Shown one piece after another: positions 1 through 11,439 of a DNA stretch of 64,000 nt. The number at the start of each line of letters is the position of its first letter. Positions within the stretch are counted from its first letter, which is position 1. Made by a program: the position numbers and the translations under genes. The stretch spans positions 124,001 through 188,000 of the forward strand of contig NW_005179203.1 in assembly GCF_000350225.1 (NCBI RefSeq). Reading direction: 5' to 3'. Origin of the DNA: Chondrus crispus. Taxonomy: Eukaryota; Rhodophyta; Florideophyceae; Gigartinales; Gigartinaceae. Below the pieces are notes generated by a model. The model was not told where the DNA came from. It saw nothing but the letters and a program-made list of their open reading frames with translations, and searched no databases.

Positions 1-1241
1 GTCTTTCATTCCCGAACCCGAAGTTGTTCATCTGTAGTGCTTCCGAAGGCGATCATGGAAGTCTGGAAAAGGGACTAATGTTGGAACATCTGGTTTCGGG
101 GCTACGTGTCATGCTATGACGCCTCACAGGCGTCCCGAGAGCGTGCTCCTGTGTGCCTTGCCGTTCGCAGGGGATGCGCGGACGCGGGAGACTGGAACGA
201 AGGGAACTCTGGGGCCAGAAGACAGGGCGATCGATACTGGCGGTGATCGTGGGAGGCCGTGGGAAAAGAGCGCAGTCTGTGGAGGATGGGGGGAAATCGA
301 GGGCGCGCAGATAGGGTGAGTCGAAGGGGAAGCGGACCGATAGAAGGGAGCGTGTAGTCAGCCCGTGGACACGCTGAGGGAATCGAAGGTGGGGGCGGCA
401 GGTGGTGCGCTCTTTGTCCGGCGCCGAAGGGAAGAGCGGGTAAGGAGACACCACCAGCACGAAGCGCAATGTTTGGGGAGGACGAGAGCTGGTAAGTCAG
501 TAGATAAGGAGGGATAGACTGGGAGAAAGGAGAGGGGGGACACAAACAGACGAAAGAGAAGCAGGAGAACCAGAAGAGAAGACGATCGAAAGGACTTTGG
601 GCAAGGGCGTCAGGTGGATTTCTGAGGTGCCCGAGTCGATTCTCGAGCAGCGCCGCCCCAACTAGCCTTTTGTGTCGGAGTAGAAAGTGGAAGGCACTTA
701 CTGAGATCGAGTTGATGTTTCTACTGTATCACGACGATATGGAGAAGCTATTCCATTGATCGATTACACTACTGCTCATCCGGAGTGGAGGTGATCGGAG
801 TGTCTCTTGCACTTAATTATCAATATGCCCTGGTATCGTTTCATCCTGTTTGGTATTTTTTAGGATCCTTGATGGGGACTAATTCAGCGAGAACGGAACA
901 AAATTCAGCAGACAAATTGACACATTCCTACAGCTACTTGCTACTTCACTTTAAAGTTAGATTAATCCCTTGTAGATCAGCATGGATAACTCTGAAATCT
1001 TTCACAATGTAAAAGGGCAACGACCGATTCAACTCAGTCGGCTTGGCCAGCGACACAGTCATGAATAAAACTTGAAATTTTGACTCCAACAAACGGCCTG
1101 GCTTTCATTGTGTCCAGGAGTGGTCACAACAGTACAGTACTTCTTTTTAAAGCTCAATACATATATAAATAATAAATAAGCGAATACAGAGTAAATTCTC
1201 GATATCGTGAACCGAAATGTGGCGCTTCCGAGCAGCCCATT
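1..1241. other. Stretch without a recognisable gene
   Basis: Positions 1-700 are GC-rich and purine-rich on the plus strand and hold only short overlapping open frames with low-complexity translations, mostly S/P/R-rich on the minus strand. I recognise no domain in them. Positions 700-1241 are AT-richer and also without a convincing frame. This is flanking DNA to the left of the MULE terminus at 1242. Confidence 0.6.
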
Positions 1242-1256
1242 GAGGGTGTGTCTTAA
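1242..1256 (+). repeat. Left terminal inverted repeat of the MULE
   Basis: The 15-base sequence GAGGGTGTGTCTTAA is exactly complementary to 9920-9934. A G/T-rich stretch follows it, as it does internal to the right end. Confidence 0.6.
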
Positions 1257-1371
1257 CATGCCCCGTTTTGCTGCAGTTTGCTTTGCTTTGCCCAAAAGAA
1301 GTGACTTGGCGTGCTATGAGTGGCTCCTACGTTTTAATTTATGTGGTTAAGAAAAGCAAGGGCTTAAGAAG

Positions 1372-1508
1372 TGTGGTTCCATCCAGACAAAACACAGTAC
1401 AAATAGAACAATGCCAATAAGGCGCTATCCACTCAGTAGGAAATAAAGGCGCCGTCGCCTCCGCCACGACCGGTGGTCGGAGGCATCGGACCAGTTCTTG
1501 GCATCACA
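1372..1508 (+). repeat. 5' LTR of Copia I
   Basis: This 137-bp repeat begins TGTGGTTCCATCC and ends GGCATCACA. It matches the distal part of the 3' LTR with only a few differences. An AATAAA-like signal lies in the shared part. Confidence 0.9.
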
Positions 1509-1520
1509 GGTTATGGGCAC
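1509..1520 (+). promoter_or_regulatory. Primer-binding site of Copia I (half-tRNA-iMet type)
   Basis: GGTTATGGGCAC directly follows the LTR. It is complementary to the anticodon-stem region of initiator tRNA-Met, the site used by Drosophila copia, which primes from a 5' half-tRNA fragment. Copia II has a matching site after its 5' LTR. Confidence 0.7.
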
Positions 1521-4500
1521 CACACACTACCACTGACTACCCATCCGCAGCACAAGATCCCCAATCCCAACTGCGACAAACGCGCGAGACCAACGCCACC
1601 CCGCGCACCACACTGACCCTCGTCCCCAGCGCTCTAAGTCCACGGAACAATGACAGATCAACAAGCATCAGCCCCGGGACAACTACCCCGCCTCACAGCA
1701 AGTAATCACAATTACTGGTACGATGCACTTGAGATCTACGCTCGCACGATCAAGGCAGCACACCATCTCACCACACCACCAAGCACGACCATCGAGCCAG
1801 ACACGGACGCACCGCAAGAACAACAGAAAGCGGACATGATCAGGAAAGCCATAATGCAAAGTCTCACCAACGAAGTCATCAAAATCCTGCCACCCCACAT
1901 CCTACGTTACGAACCTCAAACAATCTGTCACCTCATAAGGACTACAGTGGACACACATCGTCGACGGAGAACCACGAGCTCCTCGATGCAGAAGCTCGCA
2001 ACACAAGATACCAACAGGGACAGGAGCTCAACGACTATGTTGACAAACACAGAGAGATCCGATACAGGACGAAAGTAGCGCAATTCCCAAATATCGATGT
2101 GGAACGCACCGCAGTGAGGTATATGGTACAGGGCCTGGCACAGCACCCAGACATGGGACAACTAGCCATCATCATGACAGGAAACCCACCCCTCACCCTT
2201 AACGGGTTTATCAACCATGTGCAGCAAGTCCAGCTATTGCACACCCAGATGCACACCCAACAACCCACACCAGCACCGCGCAAACGCGCAACCAGAATGC
2301 AACCCAGGCGGACAGTGAGCAACAAACCTCATTACACAAAACCTACAGCACACAGAGGTCCATGGTGCACGATCCACGGAGGCATCACCCACGAAACAAA
2401 AAAACTGCCACGCGCGTAGGTACAAACAGAAACAATCCCAGGCACAAGCGCAAGCAGCGCACAAAAACGGCGACACACAGACTGACGAAACCAACATCAT
2501 GCACCAGTTGCATGATCGTTTACACGCGATCGAAGAAAAATTGCAAACACGCGACGACACGCGCGAAGGTACGAAAAAATTCATCACCGACTCCGGAGCA
2601 AATCCAACTCATACCGCTACAACCTTCGCGTGTATGAGACCCAGCAACGGTATACTAACAACCACGGCAACCGGCCAACGCGTCCCGATCACACACACTG
2701 GCACAATCAAGATCACACAGAAGAGGAATAGCGTACGAGTACCAGCCGTCCACGCGCCGAGAATCAAGGAAAATTTGCTATCGGTACACGACCTGGCAGC
2801 ACACGGACACGTGACGTTCTCCAGAACCAAAGCAACACAGCATAAACCGACGCCCTTGCCACCAGCACAACTCACCGCACATTTCCCAAACGGTCAGTAC
2901 GGCCTCCAACAACAAGCAACAGCCAAAGGAGCAAGGACATACAACCGTAAAACAACGACCAGCAAAACCCGTGCCAAACCAGCACCCAAAAAAAGGCAGG
3001 CACCCCCAATCACACCCCCCCTCACACGGCGACGCAGCGATCAAATTCCCTTCAACACAACGCGACGACAAACACCGACACTGCGAAACACACCCACCAC
3101 ACCGTCGAGACAACAAATCCCCACAGCTGCAGCACAGAAAATGGCTGAATGGCACATCCGCCTCAACCACGCCAACCCAAAGACCATAGCTCACATTTCA
3201 CGACACCAATTACTCCCTGCAATGCCAAAAGGCCTACCAGACACCAGTGCACAAATGACATGCACCGGGTGCATACACGGCAAAACGGCCACGAGGCCAC
3301 ACAATTGCACCGCACACCACGCAGAAAGAGAAGAGAGTCTCTCCTCGGATGTCTGCGGCCCAATACACCCCCCGTCGCAACATAACTGTCCCTGCTTCCT
3401 CACTGTCATCGATACAAACACGAGATACATATGGGTGTTCTGCCTCCACAACAGGGCACAAGGGCCACACACAATCATCCAAGCCATCGATAGGATAGCA
3501 ACGGAAAATGGAGAGCAGCCGAGACTCCTCGTGACAGACAACGCGAAAGAGTACCTCGCCAAACAAGTACAGAAGCAGCTCGAACACAGAGGAATCCAAT
3601 ACCGACCGACAACGCCATACACGCCGCAGGAGAACGCTCTGGCCGAGCGAATCAATCGCACACTCATGGATAAAGTGAGAGCCACGCTCGCACACAGCAA
3701 ACTACACGACGTGTACTGGCAAGACGTCTTGAGCGATGCTGTATTTAAATACAACATAACTTACCAGCACGGGGTAAAAGGAATCCCTCACACGCTGTGG
3801 TATCAGCAAAAGCCACAGCCCAAAAAAATTATAGCGTTCGGACAACTGGGATATACTTTCATTCTCAAACCCAACATGCCAAAACTGCACAGCAAGGCAT
3901 CACAAGTGAAATACATGTACGCACTGGACGAGACACACATCTGTGTCCAAAATCTTCAAACCCGAAGGTACAGCAAAATGCGAGCAGCGGACTTCAGAGC
4001 CTACCACAGGCAGCAAGATCCCTGCGAAAACACCACGGCAGTGTACAGAACACAGAGCACGCCGAAGAAAAAATCGCAAAGACCAGCACACATACCGAAG
4101 ACTGTCACCAACACTACCGCCTCCCCTAAAACTCTCAAGCAAGCGCGCCAATACCCAGACGCCAAAAAATGGGCAGACGCACACGAGACCGAACTCAACC
4201 AGCTTGACCAGATGAAGGCAATTGACTGGCGAACGCAGACAGACAGCACCAACAGACGGGACATCATCCCGACGACGATGACATATCGTTACAAGAGGGA
4301 TCACACAGGCACCAAACACAAAGCACGGTGCTCGATCCGCAGAGACAGAATGACGCCACACACCCATTACGGTCCGGAGAAGACAGCGACATACATGGCC
4401 GACAGAAGCACGATCCGCACCCTTTTCGCCATCGTTGCGTCCTGCAACATGGAGATCGAACATTTCGACATATCTGGAGCGTACCTCCACGAGGCATACC

Positions 4501-5716
4501 AACACAAAAGAAAAGTGTTCGTATGGCAACCAAGGCGGTTCGACGGATCTTTCAAGCACACAGCCACGCACGGGCAACTAAAAGGAAAAGTATACGGCAC
4601 ACCCGCCACCGCCAACACATACAGCACCAAACTGCACGCACGCCTCAAGAGTCACGGGTACAAACAAATGCGCTCAGACACGTCCCTCTTCACGAAAACA
4701 GAAGGGAAGGACACGCTGATAGTCAGAATAAGCATGGACGATTTTCTACCAATCGCCACCACAAAATCCATGATCGACTCACTGTACCACACACTCCAAC
4801 AAAAATAGACAGTGAAACGAATGGGACGCCCGACCTCGTACGTCAACTGGATAATTAGGTACGAACCTCAGGGAATACACATCTCCCAACCGTCGCACAT
4901 CGACAGCGTTGTCACACTCCTCGCGCAGACGGGATGCAACAAGAGGACCACCCCATATCTGGACGGCGTAAAAATGGATCCGCCCACCGACGAAGAGGAA
5001 ACGCGAGCTGACATTGCCACGATATATGGCAAAGCAGTTGGCGAAATTAGATACATAGCGGACAGCGCGCGACCGGAAATAGCATTCACAGCGACCACAC
5101 TCGCACGCCCGCTCAAGAAACCGACACAGCGCCACTAGAATCTGCTGCAACGACTCGCACAGTACCTCCACATTACTCGAGACGAAGGCATTCTCACGCC
5201 AGCGGAAAAAACCGCGAAATCACCATCTGTGCATACTCGGACGCCGACTATGCGAACGACGCAACAAGCCGAAAATCAATCAGCGGCATGGTAACGCTCA
5301 TCAGCGGAGCACCAGTACCGTGGCTTGCGAAGCAACAGCCCATCGTCGCAAAAAGCACTTGCGAGGCGGAGTATATCGCCGCATCCGAGACAACGGCCCT
5401 CACACTCTGGCTACACAACCTCATCCGCGAAATACAACTCCCCACCAGCACGCCCACACTGCATGTGGAAAACACAGCAGCGATGCAAATGGCGAAGAGC
5501 ATGGGCGGGACGAAAAGGAGGAAGTGCATCGACGTGAGATATCACTATCTCCACGACACAGTACAATAGGGAAAATTGAACATCCGGCGGATACCATCCA
5601 TCGAACAATACGCCGACATCCTCACCAAATCCCTCAAAACAACACTCTACCGCGCACACAAGAAGAACATCGCCGTAATAGAAATACAGGACACGCTGCC
5701 CTCGCGTCGGGGGGAG

Positions 5717-5913
5717 TGTGGTTCCATCCAGAACCAAGTTCGACGCTCAGCCAACGCGCCACCAAGACAAAAATCATCTGGTTCCATCCAGACAAGACAA
5801 AGTACAAATAGGACAATGCCAATAAGGCGCTATCTACTCAGTAGGAAATAAAGGCGCCGTCGCCTCCGCCACGACCGGTGGTCGGAGGCATCGGACCAGT
5901 TCTTGGCATCACA
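5717..5913 (+). repeat. 3' LTR of Copia I
   Basis: This 197-bp repeat follows a G-rich polypurine tract. Its first bases, GGTTCCATCCAGA, recur about 60 bp further in, so the LTR start motif occurs twice here and once in the shorter 5' LTR. Confidence 0.85.
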
Positions 5914-6000
5914 AGAAGCATACGGTATTTGTTAAGAATTTAAAAGTATTCCTGGCAAAACCGGGCAAGGCAAAGCAAAAAGGGTCAAAGTGTAGATTTT

Positions 6001-6305
6001 GGGGCGACACCCGGCCAAAGTGAAATCTACGTGGGGCGATTTCAATGCGGTGGGGGTTTTTATAGGGCGACACTACTAAAAAGTGCTTTGCTAGTAGGGT
6101 GATTTTGGTCCATGGTGTCCTTTTCAGGGGTTGACAATGCACGTTTTCTAGGGTGACAGAAAAACGATCGTAAAGTCACCTCCGACAAACTCATATTCGG
6201 GGATGTCACCCCATAAAAACGTATACCATCGTGGCATTTCGGCAGAGACCTAAATGTTAGAAAAGTCGCCCTAGAAACGCATGATTGTTTTAATGTCACC
6301 CTTAT
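6001..6305. repeat. Subterminal repeat array, left arm of the MULE
   Basis: Short copies of AGGGCGAC/AGGGTGAC recur near 6001, 6033, 6064, 6095, 6125 and 6149. The reversed form GTCACCC/GTCGCCC recurs near 6173, 6203, 6263 and 6293. The spacing is close to 30 bp and the orientation flips once near 6160. Arrays of this kind in other transposons are transposase-binding sites; that role is inferred here. Confidence 0.7.
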
Positions 6306-6627
6306 AAAAGCACGCCAACGCACGGTTTCGCGCTGGATAAAGCGCTCTCAAAACTGAAACAATATAGTGTGGCTATAGAGGCCGCCCAGTGCCCACCACA
6401 GTGGCATACGGTGACGCGCGGTCACGCGGCGTACGTTCTGCCTTCTGAACCCGCCATTTTTCGGCGTCTACGTTCCCCAGCTCCTCCCCTGCACATCTCG
6501 CCGCAATGCCCTCACCCGCCTTCTTCATCATGTCTTTTCAAGCGGAAAAAGGCGTGGATAGGAGCAAAGAAACGGAAAAAAGTGAAGAAAGGGAAAGAGG
6601 GAGGGGCGTCGCAATCGTGAAGAAAGG

Positions 6628-9588
6628 ATGCAAGAAGAAAGAGCTCAGGAGTTGAGACGAAAAAGGGAGCAGGGGCTAGAGGAGGAGAGAGTACGTGCGA
6701 GGAGGGAGGAAGCGGAGAGAGAAAAAGAGCAGGCATTGGAGGAAAAGAGGGAAAGAAAAGGCTCAGCAGAAAGTGAATGGGGACATCAGCGGAGGGAGAA
6801 GGAAATGAGACAAGAATGGGAAACGGAAGACGAAGACATATGTCAGGTGGAAAAGCCTGAGACGATTACGCAAAGGCGGGAACGGATGGCTAGGGAGCGC
6901 AGAGAGAAGATAATGTCTTATCAGGAACGAGCACGTATGGATAATGAGGCGCGGAAACGAGAAGAGAGGCAGAGGAGGGAACGAAGGGATCGTCATGAAT
7001 CAAAGAGCCAAGGAGGGGCTCGGAATAATTCCCCCAGGATCCATACATCTTCGTTTGACGGAACCGATTTTATGACCGATGTCCTGGGTAGAGAGTTTGA
7101 ATCTAAAATGGGTCACGGCCCAGATGGTGAGGAAGCGGAGTTCGTTGGGGCGCCTGACGATGATTGGGATAGAGAGGGGGGTGACGGGGTGAACTCGGAT
7201 GAGGAAGAGGACGATGAGGATGTTGATGCCGAAGAAGAAAGTTCGATGGAAGATGAAGCAGATTCCTCTCGTTCCCCTCGCCCGGAATGTAATGACGACG
7301 ATGACTTTGATTTCGGAGCGTACATAGCCGTCACGCCTGAAGACACCAGCAGCAATGGAGAAGATTGTGATGCAGCAGCTGCGGCTGAAAGGGTGTTGCC
7401 AGTTGACCTCAGAACTTTGTCTGAAGACGAACAGAAGAAACGGCGAGCGGAACAAAAGAGAGCGTCAAAAAAGAGAAGTCAGCGGAAGGCAATGGCGGAA
7501 ATAGCGGCGGATAGAGTAGCAGAGATGACGTGGGTTCCCCGGCGATGCGTCCCGTATACCCCTGAGGTTGGGATTCAGCTTTCCGGAAGATGGCGCTGCG
7601 AGCAGCTCATTCGAGCATATACTGCGAATTTGGGTGTGCCGGAGGGAGTGAATGTGGTGAAAAACTTCGAAATGGTGCGCATGGACTGTCGACGAAAGTA
7701 CTGTGCCGCAACTCTCACTTTTAATCGGCAACCGAAATCGGGATTGTCGAAGTTGAATCGGTTCCAAGAGCACGAAAACCAGTGTTATGGGCAGTCAGTC
7801 GACAGAAAGTCCTGTCAAATTAGACCGGCGTATACCGCTGAGCAGACCGCACGGACGCTTCGTGATGAGTTCGCCTTGAACCCTGACATGCCCACCAGCG
7901 TCCTAGCGTCCATTTTAAGGGCGAAGTCAATTTATCGTCGACAACCAGCAAACTCACACATTCGCGCTGTGAGGCGCGAGCTGAACAGATACATCTCAGC
8001 TGCTCCAGCCGTTGACATGGCTGCCCTGGAAGGATGCTCTGATCTGTTGAGGGAATTGGGGCACAGGGTGGACATTTTCATCTTGTCCGGTACGGAAATG
8101 AAGGGGCAGCGCATCAAGGCTGCACGATTCATATACAAACAACAGCAAAAACTTTCATACTCTGAAAAACTAAGATCCCTACAATCCGGGTTTAATGTAG
8201 AGGATGTGGACGTCTCGGATATTGCGGATGAGGGTAAATATTATGGCGGGTTCCTCTTCATCCCGATGGTTGCAGAAGCTTTCTGTAGAAAGGGCAGGAT
8301 GACATGCGCAGCGGATGCCGCTCATTGCGAGGGTTTGGGCCGCCGTTCTTACGGAACCACATTTGAAGTGTTCGGATACGACACTAACCATCAACTCTGC
8401 CCCTTGGTGTTCGCCCATTTCGTGGGAGCTGAGGGAATGGACACGTGGGAGAAAGTTTTTGCTGCCGCCGCGGATATCCCAGGGTTTGATGTACCTACGA
8501 GGACGACAATGGTCGACCAGGAGAAATCAATCGACTCAGCGTACAAGCGGTGCATGCGGCACGCGAAATTGTTCCTGGACCCACTGCATGTCCGAAAAAA
8601 TCTCGCTACAGCACTGGGTGCGGGAAAGGTTGTTGGTGTGCGCATGTACGATAAAGCGCTTCGAAACCCAAGCAGGGATGAGGTTATTCAAGCCAAAAAA
8701 GACTTCCCGATGAAGATGTCAGATTACCTTAATAGGTTTGATGACAGTGAGATGTACATAGCATGCTCGATGTTGCAAGATCTAATCACGACATCTCAAG
8801 GAGCTGAAAGTGGTATGTCCGACGCCCTACGAAACCACATCAGGACAGTGGAGCCTCAAAAGATGCTGGAGAAAGTTGTGTCGACACAGCGAACTGCCTT
8901 TTTGAAGCGGCAAGCAACTGCAATGAACTGTAAGAGTCCTGTACCACCTCAAATTGAACAACGTCTTGCGCTACTCATTCAGAGATCAAGAGTTTATAAG
9001 GAGTCTGTTAGGTTTGTAGAGGGAACGGGGCAAATGGAGGCGACGGTACGAAGCGTGGTGGACGGAACGCGTTTGAGGCATGTAGTCATGAGTTCAGAGC
9101 CAAACACGCCCCCTTCATGCTGCATGCATTCACGAGATGGTTCCGGTTTTTCTTGCTATCACGGAACAGCTGTCATATGTGAGAAGTACGGATCTAATAA
9201 TTTGTATAAGCACGTTGCGCGGCGACATTTGACGAAAGCATGGAAAGAGAATTACTACAGCTTTTGTTACTCAATGCCGGCGCAATACTCTGTCGACAAA
9301 GTTATCAAACAAGCCAAACGGTTAGTAGCTTTTGGTCAGAACTTAAGAATTCCCAAAGCTATCCCTCCTCCTCGTGGGAGGCCAGTGAAAAACGCGGGAA
9401 AACGTAAGAAGAGCTGGTATGAGAACGGACCTGCGCCATCAAAGAGGAAGTATACTTGCTCTCTTTGTCGTTCTGAGACGCGTACTGTTACTGATTGTGC
9501 AATGAGACAGCTTTATGGGGATGAAAACACTATAGGTAAAGATGCTTCCGTGGTATGGAAAATACTGTATGTAATTGTATGTAGATAG
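6628..9588 (+). CDS. MULE (Mutator-like) transposase, 986 aa
   Basis: The frame is open from ATG 6628 to TAG 9588. Residues 1-140 are E/R/K-rich and probably coiled coil, about 180-245 are very acidic, and about 265-295 are strongly basic, like a nuclear localisation signal. The MULE catalytic region begins near residue 560: a first Asp in the motif CAADAAHCEG, then GYDTNHQLCPLVFAHFVG, a second Asp in TMVDQEKS near residue 627, and LDPLHVRKN. I did not place the third acidic residue. A SWIM-like zinc finger (CCMH...CYHG) follows near 827-845. MULE transposases cut and paste DNA in the nucleus. The protein lies between terminal and subterminal repeats and looks intact, so the element may be autonomous or recently so. 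Confidence 0.88.
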   Translation: MQEERAQELRRKREQGLEEERVRARREEAEREKEQALEEKRERKGSAESEWGHQRREKEMRQEWETEDEDICQVEKPETITQRRERMARERREKIMSYQERARMDNEARKREERQRRERRDRHESKSQGGARNNSPRIHTSSFDGTDFMTDVLGREFESKMGHGPDGEEAEFVGAPDDDWDREGGDGVNSDEEEDDEDVDAEEESSMEDEADSSRSPRPECNDDDDFDFGAYIAVTPEDTSSNGEDCDAAAAAERVLPVDLRTLSEDEQKKRRAEQKRASKKRSQRKAMAEIAADRVAEMTWVPRRCVPYTPEVGIQLSGRWRCEQLIRAYTANLGVPEGVNVVKNFEMVRMDCRRKYCAATLTFNRQPKSGLSKLNRFQEHENQCYGQSVDRKSCQIRPAYTAEQTARTLRDEFALNPDMPTSVLASILRAKSIYRRQPANSHIRAVRRELNRYISAAPAVDMAALEGCSDLLRELGHRVDIFILSGTEMKGQRIKAARFIYKQQQKLSYSEKLRSLQSGFNVEDVDVSDIADEGKYYGGFLFIPMVAEAFCRKGRMTCAADAAHCEGLGRRSYGTTFEVFGYDTNHQLCPLVFAHFVGAEGMDTWEKVFAAAADIPGFDVPTRTTMVDQEKSIDSAYKRCMRHAKLFLDPLHVRKNLATALGAGKVVGVRMYDKALRNPSRDEVIQAKKDFPMKMSDYLNRFDDSEMYIACSMLQDLITTSQGAESGMSDALRNHIRTVEPQKMLEKVVSTQRTAFLKRQATAMNCKSPVPPQIEQRLALLIQRSRVYKESVRFVEGTGQMEATVRSVVDGTRLRHVVMSSEPNTPPSCCMHSRDGSGFSCYHGTAVICEKYGSNNLYKHVARRHLTKAWKENYYSFCYSMPAQYSVDKVIKQAKRLVAFGQNLRIPKAIPPPRGRPVKNAGKRKKSWYENGPAPSKRKYTCSLCRSETRTVTDCAMRQLYGDENTIGKDASVVWKILYVIVCR

Positions 9589-9620
9589 AGTGGGTAGAAG
9601 TTGCCGGTGTTTCGCATATG

Positions 9621-9870
9621 AAGTCACCCTATATTTCCAACTGAAATCACATCAATCTCAGAAAACGATCCAATGTCGCCCTATAGACACACACAAAGAT
9701 CGGCATGTTTCAAAAGGTCGTTTTCTTAGGGCGACGTCACCCTCGGAATTGGATGAATAAGGAACATCACCCTTCAATGCCACCCAAATTGGGGTAGTCG
9801 CCCCCAAAACACCCCCAGGGCTAGAACTTCACCTCCCCAGGGGCATCAAAAGCCGCACCTGTCACCCTAA
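9621..9870. repeat. Subterminal repeat array, right arm of the MULE
   Basis: The same core as in the left arm (GTCACCCTA or GTCGCCCTA and its complement) occurs near 9622, 9674, 9727, 9735, 9766, 9797 and 9860, mostly about 30 bp or a multiple apart. Confidence 0.65.
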
Positions 9871-9886
9871 GATCCGCAAATGGCCC

Positions 9887-9965
9887 AAGCAAAAACCAGC
9901 CTATTAAGACACGCCCTGATTAAGACACACCCTCAGGGCGTGTCTTAACAGGCTGGTTTTTGCTT
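9887..9965. repeat. 31-bp inverted repeat at the right end of the MULE
   Basis: Arms 9887-9917 and 9935-9965 are complementary at 30 of 31 positions, with a 17-nt spacer that holds the terminal repeat itself. The right arm lies outside the predicted terminus. It may be the start of a second, head-to-head MULE-derived end. Confidence 0.75.
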
Positions 9966-10595
9966 TGAGTTCGCCTTACCGAGGCAGTTCACGGCGGCGG
10001 AACTGCTCGTGTACACGTGTACCCGTTTTACGGGTACAGTAAGGAACACAACGTCACTTTCCTTGACTCTGTCCATCGACGGGCAACGTCGACGGGCGCA
10101 ATTTCATATCTGGACCACTTCACATTGTGATCCAGCCTTCCTTTTCTTTTAATTCTGCCACATCCAGAGTCTATATCAGAAGAGTCAGCTCTCGGTCAAG
10201 CCATTGATCTTGGATTAGGGGATTTTGGGGCATTTACTGGCATTGAGCAAGATCAATTTAACGGTGATTCAGATAGTAAGGACGATCGCTCTAGTGTGCC
10301 AGCGAAAGACCGGACAGGACGCAAACCGTCGCTTGCTCGGTATCGCGGAGCATTAGAAGCTCTATCTAACGAACTCAGTTGTATTATGACGGACGCGAAT
10401 CTAGTTCAATCGGGGCTGCCGTCGAGCCTCAAGTCACTTCTGTATGAGGAACAAAGCCGCGTAAGGAGGCTTCAGCGTTCGAATCTGAGGCAAAGTCGTA
10501 TGGATAGCTTCTGTAGTCGTTGATGGTTCGTTTCTAGTGCGCATTTCGGCCTCGATAAAGTGAACTCTGGGGTTTTCATGCTTTTTATGTTCATG
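9966..10595. other. Intergenic stretch with one short frame
   Basis: Apart from the small frame ending at 10523, annotated separately, I see no gene. Short palindromes around GTACACGTGTAC occur near 10012. Confidence 0.5.
10161..10523 (+). pseudogene. C-terminal remnant with a PCNA-binding-like tail, possibly from a transposase
   Basis: A frame open from about 10130 to 10523 has no ATG near its start. It encodes an acidic segment, then RKPSLARYRG and a helical stretch, and ends QSRMDSFCSR. The end resembles a PIP box (Q-x-x-M/I/L-x-x-F-F/Y), which pogo transposase carries at its C terminus. A similar tail occurs at 33308-33340. I recognise no catalytic domain. A decayed pogo-type transposon or a partial host gene are both possible. 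Confidence 0.3.
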
Positions 10596-11294
10596 AACGT
10601 TGTCCGTAAAGTCGCGAAAACACGTGTTTTGGCCGCGAGTTTTGCTCGGATTTTCTGATTGCAACATTTTCAGACAACGAGTTTTGCAAAACTCACAGCA
10701 TACCGAAAACTCGGGACATGTGAGTTTTCCACGAGTTTTCACGTCCGCCTGATTACTGTACGGCAGTGCCGGATCGACCCGTCTTGAAGGAAAACGAAGT
10801 GGGGTTTCCGCTCTCTCATCAGCACAAACGAGTCTCATACTGCACGGTTCGTACCGGTTTGCGTCATGGACGCCCCTATCACTTCATCTAACCAGAGTCC
10901 ATCAACGGATCGAAGCACCACAAGATCTGTCACATATGCCGCTAAAGCAATCGCAGAAGACAGACAAGTAGAAGCTTCTAAAAAGCGGTCCTCTCTAAAC
11001 GGCCCCCCTCAGCCCGTCAAGAAGACGAAACACATCGCCCTTTCGACTGAGAACTATTCTATCCTTGTGGCGAGCTACAATATTCGCTTCAGCGAGTATT
11101 CGCCCAGGTGCACGTGATCCGTCGGACGGCACAACGATGTACCAGACTTGCGTTTGTTGCGGGCAGGTACATTACCTTGCTGGAGGTCAGTCCGCAAAAC
11201 TCGTGGTGGGATTTTTCAAACTCGGGTTTACTTTACGTCCAGCGAGTTTTTGGGCAAATGGAAAAAAACAACGCGTTATTTTACGGACAACGTT
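10596..11294. mobile_element. Possible non-autonomous inverted-repeat element (about 700 bp)
   Basis: AACGTTGTCCGTAAA at 10596-10610 is exactly complementary to 11280-11294. Both arms also carry several copies of CGAGTTTT/AAAACTCG just inside the ends, as subterminal repeats. No target duplication is clear. The interior includes a short frame from 10866 (83 codons, T/S-rich) with no recognised domain. Confidence 0.45.
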
Positions 11295-11439
11295 ATTAAT
11301 TGGTCCCCACCCCCACCCCCCCTCCTCGTTCTCCACTGCAACCCCCTTGTCATGCAAGCTGTCGCATTTCCTTCGCAGCCACGCAGACCTGTTCCCGCTG
11401 CCGACCACATCCCTCAATATCAGCCTTAACCCACGCGGA

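Larger units (their letters stand above)
1372..5913 (+). mobile_element. Copia I, LTR retrotransposon (Ty1/Copia type), a fossil
   Basis: The element lies between LTRs at 1372-1508 and 5717-5913, both beginning TG and ending CA, and is flanked by the 5-bp duplication AGAAG (1367-1371 and 5914-5918). Part order is gag (about 1650-2420), protease (near 2590), integrase with an HHCC finger and catalytic core (about 3130-3830), reverse transcriptase (about 4140-5110), RNase H (about 5220-5680), then a G-rich polypurine tract just before the 3' LTR. Integrase ahead of reverse transcriptase defines the Copia group. The shared LTR part looks about 97% identical by eye, so it is fairly recent. The coding region is broken, with roughly four or five breaks. 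The sense strand is strikingly rich in A and C. Confidence 0.93.
1242..9934 (+). mobile_element. Mutator-like (MULE) DNA transposon, interrupted by Copia I
   Basis: The ends are an inverted repeat: GAGGGTGTGTCTTAA at 1242-1256 and its complement at 9920-9934. Between them lie a left arm, a 986-codon MULE transposase (6628-9588) and a right arm. Both arms carry dense arrays of the motif TGTCACCCTA or its complement. A Copia retroelement (1372-5913) with a 5-bp target duplication sits in the left arm, so the MULE was there first; without it the element is about 4.1 kb. I see no 9-bp target duplication outside 1242 and 9934, so the exact ends are less certain than the identity. Confidence 0.7.

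Noticed and set aside
1-700. Minus-strand frames of 138-143 codons as genes
   Set aside because: Overlapping low-complexity frames in GC-rich DNA with no domain or signal.
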